NCBI RefSeq assembly: GCF_027988105.1
Contig: NZ_JAQJZJ010000001.1
Span: 434,001-498,000 of the forward strand
Direction: 5' to 3'
From: Pseudomonas aestuarii
GTDB lineage: Bacteria > Pseudomonadota > Gammaproteobacteria > Pseudomonadales > Pseudomonadaceae
DNA length: 64,000 nucleotides
Positions 57,931-64,000 of this stretch are shown here, in pieces; positions within the stretch are counted from its first letter, which is position 1, and every line of letters starts with the position of its first letter. A program made the translations under genes and the position numbers. Under the pieces are notes generated by a model. It ran no database searches. It worked only from the letters and a program-made list of their open reading frames with translations, and had not been told where the DNA came from.

Positions 57931-58917
57931 ATAAAACCGCTATTTGCCAAGGGGCCTTCGCTCGGAGTACGCCTGCTGGTGTTCGCTGTGCTATCGGCTG
58001 CGCTGATGGTGGTGGATGCGCGACTTACCGTGTTGCAGCCGTTGCACCGCCAGTTGGGCTTTATTGTCGAGCCGTTCTACTGGCTCGGCCGTTTGCCGGT
58101 GACCCTGTGGGACAGTGCCACTCAGGAGCTCAGCTCGCGCAGTGACCTGGCGGCCGAGAATGAAAAACTCAAGGCCGAAAGCCTGGTGATGCAGCGGCGG
58201 CTGCAGAAACTGGCGGCGTTGACCGAGCAGAATGTGCGCTTGCGCGAGCTGCTCAATTCGTCGGCGCTGGTCGACGATGAGGTATTGGCCACCGAGCTGA
58301 TCGGTATCGATCCCAACCCCTTCACCCGCCGTATCCTGATCGACAAGGGCGGCAAAGATGGCGTGTTGCTCGGCCAGCCGGTGCTCGATGCACGTGGCCT
58401 GATGGGCCAGGTGGTCGAGGTGTTGCCCTACACCTCGCGGGTGCTGTTGCTCACCGACACTACCCACAGCATCCCGGTGCAGGTCAATCGCAATGGCCTG
58501 CGCGCGATCGCCACCGGTACCGGTAACCCGGAGCGCCTGGAGTTGCGCCATGTGGCCGATACCGCGGACATCAAGGAAGGCGATCTGCTCCTCAGCTCCG
58601 GGATGGGCCAACGTTTTCCGGCGGGCTATCCGGTGGCGGTGGTCACCGAGGTGATTCACGACTCCGGTCAGCCGTTTGCGATTGTCCGCGCCATGCCCAC
58701 GGCCGACTTGAATCGCAGCCGCTACATGCTGCTGGTCTTCACCGACCCGCGTACCGCCGAACAGCGCGCCAGTGATTCGGCCGAGGCCCAGGAAGCGGCG
58801 GATCGTCAGGCCCTTGAGCCTTTGGCGAGCGGCTCCTCGCTGCCGGCAGCCCCCCAAGGGGCCGCGGACGCTGCGCCAGCCACCTCATCCCCCCCTGCTG
58901 CGGAGCCTCGCCAATGA
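57931..58917 (+). CDS. mreC: Rod shape-determining protein MreC, apparent ATA start
   Basis: MreC is a bitopic membrane protein whose periplasmic beta-domain organises the elongasome. The typical Pseudomonas N-terminus KPLFAKGPSLGVRLLVF is encoded from 57931, but its first codon is ATA. An in-frame stop lies at 57916-57918 and no ATG, GTG or TTG occurs before the GTG at 57979, which would start inside the membrane helix. AGAGGAG lies seven bases before the ATA. The body has a helix (about 10-30), a coiled coil (about 70-105) and the conserved core (LIGIDPNPFTRRILIDKG, ARGLMGQVVEVLP). An Ala/Pro-rich tail follows. The stop overlaps mreD (ATGA). I infer a rare AUA start, a sequence error, or a conserved upstream start lost by mutation. 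Confidence 0.85.
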   Translation: MKPLFAKGPSLGVRLLVFAVLSAALMVVDARLTVLQPLHRQLGFIVEPFYWLGRLPVTLWDSATQELSSRSDLAAENEKLKAESLVMQRRLQKLAALTEQNVRLRELLNSSALVDDEVLATELIGIDPNPFTRRILIDKGGKDGVLLGQPVLDARGLMGQVVEVLPYTSRVLLLTDTTHSIPVQVNRNGLRAIATGTGNPERLELRHVADTADIKEGDLLLSSGMGQRFPAGYPVAVVTEVIHDSGQPFAIVRAMPTADLNRSRYMLLVFTDPRTAEQRASDSAEAQEAADRQALEPLASGSSLPAAPQGAADAAPATSSPPAAEPRQ

Positions 58918-59402
58918 TTGCCTTGCGTGCGCGCAATACCTGGGTGATCTGGCTAAGCCTGGCCCTGGCCCTGCTGCTCAGTGTGTCCAGCTTGCCCCAG
59001 TTCATGGAGGTTGGCCGGCCGCTGTGGCTGGCGCTGTTCCTGACCTATTGGGTGCTGGCCTTGCCCCATCGAGTGGGCATGACCACGGCCTGGTGCGTCG
59101 GTCTGTTGGCCGATGTGCTGAACGGTTCGCTACTGGGGCAGAATGCCCTGATTCTTACCCTGGTGATCTTCCTGGTAATGAATCTGCAGCAGCGCTTGCG
59201 TATGTTCCCCATGTGGCAGCAGAGCATGGTGCTGCTGGTGGTGTTCGGTCTGGCCCAGTTGGTCCAGCTGTGGCTCAATGCCTTGACCGGTAGCCGTCCA
59301 CCCACCCTGGCGTTCGTCTTGCCGGCACTGGTCAGCGCACTGCTGTGGCCATGGGTTTGTGTCATCCTGCGCGGTGTGCACAAGCGCCTCAGCGTCAATT
59401 GA
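58914..59402 (+). CDS. mreD: Rod shape-determining protein MreD
   Basis: The 162-residue inner-membrane protein has five helices (for example [21 protein letters not shown] near the start, [21 protein letters not shown], and [20 protein letters not shown] near the end). It acts with MreB and MreC in cell elongation. It overlaps mreC by 4 bp. Confidence 0.95.
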   Translation: MIALRARNTWVIWLSLALALLLSVSSLPQFMEVGRPLWLALFLTYWVLALPHRVGMTTAWCVGLLADVLNGSLLGQNALILTLVIFLVMNLQQRLRMFPMWQQSMVLLVVFGLAQLVQLWLNALTGSRPPTLAFVLPALVSALLWPWVCVILRGVHKRLSVN

Positions 59403-59443
59403 GTGCGGCAGGCTCCGCACGAATCCGACAGGGAGACGTCCGT

Positions 59444-60064
59444 ATGACTACCCTTTACCTGGCATCCGGGTCGCCGCGACGGAGCGAGTTATTGGCCCAG
59501 ATCGGTGTGCCCTTCATCACGCAAATCGTTCCCGTCGATGAAAGCTTATTGCCAGACGAGTCGCCCTGCGCCTATGTAGAGCGTCTGGCTCGCGCCAAAG
59601 CGCAGGCCGGCCTGGCCGCCTTGGCTGATCCGGGTGAGGCTGTAGTGCTCGGTGCCGATACCGCCGTGGTCCTCGATGGACAGATTCTCGGCAAGCCGCA
59701 GGATCGCGTCGAAGCGCTGGCGACCCTGAGCGCGCTGTCCGGTCGCGAGCATCTGGTGCTGACGGCTGTGGCCTTGGCGTCGACCGCCAAGGTGGCCGCG
59801 CGGGTGGTCAGCAGTCGGGTGCGCTTTCGCCCGTTGAGCCGCGAAGAGATCGAGGCGTATTGGGCCACCGGCGAGCCCCGGGACAAGGCTGGCAGTTATG
59901 GTATTCAAGGGTTGGCGGCAGTGTTCGTCAGCCAGTTGCAGGGCAGTTACTCGGCCGTGGTGGGCTTGCCCCTGTGCGAAACCGCCGAGTTGCTCGCAGA
60001 ATTTAGCATTCCGTGCTGGCAGACGTTGTCAGTCCATAGTCAAGAGGGTGTAGGTCGCGGGTGA
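59444..60064 (+). CDS. Maf family nucleotide pyrophosphatase
   Basis: This 206-residue enzyme hydrolyses dTTP, UTP or modified nucleotides and belongs to the Maf/YhdE group by its neighbourhood after mreD. Motifs are [12 protein letters not shown] at the start, [16 protein letters not shown], and the late [22 protein letters not shown] precedes the ATG at 59444. The long open frame further upstream overlaps mreD and is not used. Confidence 0.94.
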   Translation: MTTLYLASGSPRRSELLAQIGVPFITQIVPVDESLLPDESPCAYVERLARAKAQAGLAALADPGEAVVLGADTAVVLDGQILGKPQDRVEALATLSALSGREHLVLTAVALASTAKVAARVVSSRVRFRPLSREEIEAYWATGEPRDKAGSYGIQGLAAVFVSQLQGSYSAVVGLPLCETAELLAEFSIPCWQTLSVHSQEGVGRG

Positions 60065-60119
60065 GCGCCGAAGGCTGGCGCTGCCTGGCTTGCCGCTTCG
60101 TCGGACCAGAGATACAGCC

Positions 60120-61577
60120 ATGAGTGAAGAGATCCTGATCAATATCACGCCGATGGAGTCGCGCGTGGCGGTGGTGGAGAACGGCGTGCTGCAAGAAGTG
60201 CATGTCGAGCGCACGCAAAAGCGCGGTATCGTCGGCAACATCTACAAGGGCAAGGTGGTGCGGGTGTTGCCGGGTATGCAAGCGGCGTTCGTCGACATCG
60301 GCCTGGATCGTGCAGCCTTTATCCATGCCTCGGAAATTTCCAGTCGCGAAGGCAGTGCGGTGGAAAGCATCAGCGCCCTGGTGCATGAAGGCCAGGCGCT
60401 GGTGGTGCAGGTCACCAAGGACCCGATCGGTAGCAAGGGCGCGCGGCTGACCACCCAGCTGTCGATCCCTTCGCGTTACCTGGTGTACATGCCGCGTACC
60501 AGTCATGTCGGCATCTCCCTGAAGATCGAGAACGAAGCCGAACGCGAGCGCCTCAAGCAGGTGGTGGCCGACTGCGTCGCGGCCGAAGGCATCGCCGAGG
60601 CCGGCGGCTTTATCTTGCGCACCGCCGCCGACGGTGTGGGCGCCGACGAAATTCTGCTGGATATCCGCTACCTGCGCCGTCTGTGGGATCAGATTGCGGC
60701 GCAGAAGCAGAGCGCACCGGCGCCGTCAGTGATCTACGAAGACCTCAGCCTGGCCCTGCGCACCCTGCGCGATCTGGTCGGCCCGCGCACCGAAAAGATC
60801 CGCATCGACTCGCGGGAAACTTTCCAGAAGATCACCCAGTTCGTCGCCGAGTTGATGCCGGAAATCGCCGATCGTCTGGAGCACTATCCGGGTGAGCGGC
60901 CGATCTTCGATTTGTACGGCGTCGAAGACGAGATCCAGCGGGCGCTGGAACGCAAGGTGCCGCTGAAGTCCGGGGGTTACCTGATCATCGATCCGGCCGA
61001 GGCGATGAGCACCATCGACGTCAATACCGGGGCCTTCGTCGGTCACCGCACCCTCGAAGAGACGATCTTCAAGACCAATCTCGAGGCGGCCACCGCCATC
61101 GCTCGTCAACTGCGCCTGCGTAACCTCGGCGGTATCATCATCATCGACTTCATCGACATGGAAGATGAAGAACACCAGCGCCAGGTGCTGCGTACCCTGG
61201 AAAAGCAGCTGGAGCGCGATCACGCCAAGACCAACATCATCGGGATCACCGAGTTGGGCCTGGTACAGATGACCCGCAAGCGCACGCGCGAGAGCCTCGA
61301 GCAGATACTCTGCGAGCCCTGCGGCTGCTGCCAGGGCCGCGGCAAGATGAAGACGCCGGAAACCACCTGTTACGAGATTTTTCGCGAGATCCTGCGTGAG
61401 GCGCGGGCCTACCAGGCCGAGGGCTATCGCGTCCTGGCCAACCAGAAAGTGGTGGATCGCCTGCTCGATGAAGAGTCGGGCAATGTTGCCGATCTCGAAG
61501 CCTTTATCGGCCGTACCATCAAGTTTCAGGTCGAGACGATCTACTCCCAGGAGCAATACGATGTGGTGCTGCTGTGA
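60120..61577 (+). CDS. rng: Ribonuclease G
   Basis: The 485-residue endoribonuclease processes 16S rRNA 5' ends and decays some mRNAs. It has an S1 domain (about 39-128: NIYKGKVVRVLPGMQAAFVDI), an RNase H-like region, and the catalytic part with acidic sites in STIDVNTGAF and IIIIDFIDME. The Zn-link region CEPCGCCQGRG follows. The ATG at 60120 (MSEEILIN) equals the usual start; ten codons upstream are open but not conserved. Confidence 0.97.
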   Translation: MSEEILINITPMESRVAVVENGVLQEVHVERTQKRGIVGNIYKGKVVRVLPGMQAAFVDIGLDRAAFIHASEISSREGSAVESISALVHEGQALVVQVTKDPIGSKGARLTTQLSIPSRYLVYMPRTSHVGISLKIENEAERERLKQVVADCVAAEGIAEAGGFILRTAADGVGADEILLDIRYLRRLWDQIAAQKQSAPAPSVIYEDLSLALRTLRDLVGPRTEKIRIDSRETFQKITQFVAELMPEIADRLEHYPGERPIFDLYGVEDEIQRALERKVPLKSGGYLIIDPAEAMSTIDVNTGAFVGHRTLEETIFKTNLEAATAIARQLRLRNLGGIIIIDFIDMEDEEHQRQVLRTLEKQLERDHAKTNIIGITELGLVQMTRKRTRESLEQILCEPCGCCQGRGKMKTPETTCYEIFREILREARAYQAEGYRVLANQKVVDRLLDEESGNVADLEAFIGRTIKFQVETIYSQEQYDVVLL

Positions 61578-61608
61578 ATCGCTCCGCCGTGTTCAAGGTA
61601 TGAACTGA

Positions 61609-64000
61609 ATGGCGCTTCTGGCCCGTTTGTCGGTGGTGGCGTTGCGCTGGGGACTGAGCTTGTGCGCACTGGGCCTGGTGCTGGCCGCGCTCTACGTCAG
61701 CCTTGGTCGCGAGTTGGTGCCATGGGTCGCCGAGTATCGTCTGGAGGCAGAAGACCAGGCCACCGCCGCACTCGGCATGCCGCTGCGCATAGGCCGTCTG
61801 GAAGGGCGCTGGCAGGGTTTCGCGCCACTGTTGATCGCCCATGACGTGCAGTTGGGCGAAGGTGCCAGCGCACTGCGCCTGGATCAAGTGCGTCTGGTGC
61901 CGGACGTGCTCGCCAGCCTGTCGGCGCGCCAGCCGCGGCTGGCCAATCTGGAACTGGAAGGCTTGCAGTTCAGCCTGCTGCAGGACGAACAGGGCGCTTG
62001 GGCGCTTAAGGGGCTGCCGCAGCGCAGTGAGCCCCTGGCCCTGGATGTCGCTCGGGTATTGCGGCAGTTGCAAGCGGTCAACCGTGTGTCGCTGCTGAAC
62101 AGCCAGGTGACCCTGGAAGCCCGTGAGCTGCCGGCCGTTACCCTGACGTACGTCAACCTGACCCTGCGCAATGGCGCCAGTCGGCAGCGTCTGGATGCGC
62201 GCCTGCTGCTCCCCGATGGCCAGCCGGTTGCCTTGCAACTGCGCACGCGCATGCAAGCCGAGCGCTGGCGCGAGATGCGGGCCGAGCTGTACCTGAGCCT
62301 GCCGCAAAGCGATTGGGCGCGCTGGTTGCCGCCGAGCGTGACCCGCGAGTGGCGTCTTGAGCAGTTGCAGGCCGGCGGTGAAGTCTGGCTGGACTGGGCC
62401 GATGGTGCCTTGCAGCGTGCCGTCAGTCGCTTGCATGCGCCGCAAGTGGTGGGGGCCTATCTTGAGCGTGAGGCGGCGCAGGTGCAGAACCTCGCCCTCA
62501 ACGCCTATTTCGAGCGTACCGCGCAGGGCTTCGAGCTGCTCCTGGACGATCTGGCCTTGAGCCAGGGCGAGACCCGCTGGGGCGAAGTGCAGCTGGGTCT
62601 CAGTCATCGTCAGGACAGTGCTGAAGTCGAAGAGCAATGGTCGCTCGCGGCTGATCGCCTCGACCTGGCGCCGCTGCTGCCGCTGGTCGAGGCCCTGGCA
62701 CCCTTGCCGGACAAGGCCCAGGCTGTGCTCGCTAGCCTGCAGCCGCACGGGGCCTTGCGCAACATCCAGGTGGATTACCGGCCGCAGGCCGAAGGCGACA
62801 AACGCCTGCAATTCGCCGCCAATCTCGAACACATCGGTTTTGCCGCCCATGAGGCCTCGCCCGCGGCAGAAAATATCAGCGGCAGTGTGGCCGGTGACCT
62901 CGGGCAGGGCGAGCTACGCCTGGCGGCGGAGAATTTCTCCCTGCATCTGGCCACGTTGTTCCCCCAGCCCTGGCTGTACAGTCAGGCCAATGCCCGGCTG
63001 ACCTGGCAACTGGATGAGCAGGCCTTCACCCTGCGCAGCCCCTATCTGCAAGTCGTCGGCGAGGAGGGGCCAGTTGCCGGTGACTTCCTGATCCGCCTGA
63101 TGTTCGATCCCGAGGCCGAGGACTACATGGACCTGCGCGTGGGGCTGCGTAACGGCGACGCGCGCTATACCGAGAAATACCTGCCGACCCGCGCCCCTGG
63201 CTTCAGTCCGCAACTGGCTGACTGGTTGAAGACCGCGATTCGCGGCGGCAAGGTCAATGAAGGCTATTTTCAATTTCAGGGTTCGCTGAACAAGGGCGCC
63301 GCCGATGCCGCGCGCAGTATCAGCCTGTTCTTCGCCGTGGAGGATGCCGAACTGGCCTTCCAGCCGGGTTGGCCGGCACTGCGCGAGGCGCGTGGCGAGG
63401 TGTTCATCGAAGACAGCGGCGTACGGGTGCGGGTGGCCGAGGCGCGTATCCTCGATAGTCGGGTGCGTAACGCCGCGGCTGACATCCCTCACGCCGCGTC
63501 GGGGAAGACACTGCGGCTGCTGTTGAACAGCGAGCTGGAAAGCAGCGTTGGCGATGCCCTGAAAATTCTCCAGGACGCGCCCATGGGCACTGCCGAGACG
63601 TTCGCCGGCTGGCGGGGCGAGGGGCCGTTATCGGGCAGGCTCAAACTCGACCTGCCGCTGCACAAGGGGCAAGCATCGGACGTCGAGGTGATAGTCGACT
63701 TCGCCACCGAAGGTGCACGGCTGCAGTTGACCAATCCCGAGCTGGAGCTTAGCCAGCTGAAGGGGGCTTTTCGCTATGACACGGCCAGTGGCTTGAGTGC
63801 TCCGGATATTCGCGCGCAAATCCTCGGCCATGCCGTACGTGGCAAGGCCATGGCTGAAGGTAGCCGTGGCCAGGCGCGGACCCAGATCGAAGCTCATGGC
63901 CAGGTGCCGCTGAGCACCCTGACTGCCTGGCTGGGCGTGACCGAGCCGCTGCCTGTGAGCGGGACTTTACCCTATCGCCTGCGTCTGACGCTGGATGGGG
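61609..64000 (+). CDS. yhdP: YhdP family AsmA-like protein, 5' part (3' end outside window)
   Basis: The frame is open from the ATG at 61609 to the end of the window (797 complete codons); intact YhdP has about 1270 residues. The N-terminal membrane anchor (LRWGLSLCALGLVLAALYVSLG) is followed by the family stretch LGMPLRIGRLEGRWQGFAPLL and a long repeat-rich beta body. YhdP-type proteins bridge the inner and outer membrane and help move phospholipids. It is 31 bp downstream of rng. Position agrees with the order mreD-maf-rng-yhdP. Confidence 0.9.
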   Translation, partial: MALLARLSVVALRWGLSLCALGLVLAALYVSLGRELVPWVAEYRLEAEDQATAALGMPLRIGRLEGRWQGFAPLLIAHDVQLGEGASALRLDQVRLVPDVLASLSARQPRLANLELEGLQFSLLQDEQGAWALKGLPQRSEPLALDVARVLRQLQAVNRVSLLNSQVTLEARELPAVTLTYVNLTLRNGASRQRLDARLLLPDGQPVALQLRTRMQAERWREMRAELYLSLPQSDWARWLPPSVTREWRLEQLQAGGEVWLDWADGALQRAVSRLHAPQVVGAYLEREAAQVQNLALNAYFERTAQGFELLLDDLALSQGETRWGEVQLGLSHRQDSAEVEEQWSLAADRLDLAPLLPLVEALAPLPDKAQAVLASLQPHGALRNIQVDYRPQAEGDKRLQFAANLEHIGFAAHEASPAAENISGSVAGDLGQGELRLAAENFSLHLATLFPQPWLYSQANARLTWQLDEQAFTLRSPYLQVVGEEGPVAGDFLIRLMFDPEAEDYMDLRVGLRNGDARYTEKYLPTRAPGFSPQLADWLKTAIRGGKVNEGYFQFQGSLNKGAADAARSISLFFAVEDAELAFQPGWPALREARGEVFIEDSGVRVRVAEARILDSRVRNAAADIPHAASGKTLRLLLNSELESSVGDALKILQDAPMGTAETFAGWRGEGPLSGRLKLDLPLHKGQASDVEVIVDFATEGARLQLTNPELELSQLKGAFRYDTASGLSAPDIRAQILGHAVRGKAMAEGSRGQARTQIEAHGQVPLSTLTAWLGVTEPLPVSGTLPYRLRLTLDG

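Overview
This window is a chromosomal segment of a high-GC gammaproteobacterium, almost certainly a Pseudomonas of the aeruginosa/oleovorans/stutzeri breadth. The main support is gene order. As recalled, the sets ampD-ampE-MCP, speC, piuA-piuB, dppBCDF, roxS-roxR, gatCAB, mreBCD-maf-rng-yhdP sit near each other in P. aeruginosa in the region around PA4476-PA4523. The protein sequences are also pseudomonad in character. No phage, integrase, transposase, CRISPR array, rRNA or tRNA was recognised.

Layout. 1-1125: 3' part of a DUF1631 protein. 1673-5608: ampD-ampE and a chemoreceptor, bracketed by inverted clusters of a roughly 135-bp intergenic repeat. 6023-13634: a fructose block with tatD and fruR(cra) on the minus strand and fruB-fruK-fruA on the plus strand, with a textbook FruR operator between them. 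13692-14280: wreckage of a PQQ glucose dehydrogenase gene (gcd). 14411-25798: a signalling, uptake and hydrolysis locus for urea or short amides, made of a LuxR-type response regulator, a permease-histidine kinase fusion, urtABCDE, formamidase fmdA and the zinc-ribbon gene fmdB. 25871-31847: a ClC exchanger, an orphan APC-like permease, prfC and speC. 31970-36827: divergent siderophore receptor (piuA-like) and PepSY/flavoreductase (piuB-like). 37082-39419: 5-oxoprolinase pxpABC. 39500-46871: a dipeptide ABC transporter with two tandem binding proteins. 47096-52983: a SIMPL protein, roxSR, an AEC transporter, a carboxymuconolactone decarboxylase-like protein, a CaCA antiporter and an RlpA-like lipoprotein. 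53157-56355: gatCAB. 56804-64000: mreBCD, maf, rng and the 5' two thirds of yhdP.

How the genes work together. Fructose enters through FruA, is phosphorylated through the FruB phosphotransfer chain and becomes fructose-1,6-bisphosphate through FruK. FruR probably represses the operon through a site 83 bp upstream of fruB. The amide locus would sense its ligand with the permease-kinase, signal through the overlapping LuxR-type regulator, import the substrate with UrtABCDE and release ammonia and formate with FmdA. A shared inverted repeat, TACGTC-N4-GACGTA, lies upstream of both urtA and fmdA, with looser variants before urtB and urtC, and is a good candidate operator for that regulator. pxpABC and the Dpp transporter form a peptide and pyroglutamate salvage neighbourhood. 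mreBCD, the RlpA-like protein, AmpD and AmpE serve cell-wall metabolism.

Most notable observations: the permease-kinase fusion and its putative operator motif; an mreC whose conserved coding sequence begins at an ATA codon with no ATG, GTG or TTG available; the gutted gcd gene beside the fructose operon; and the inverted repeat clusters around ampDE.
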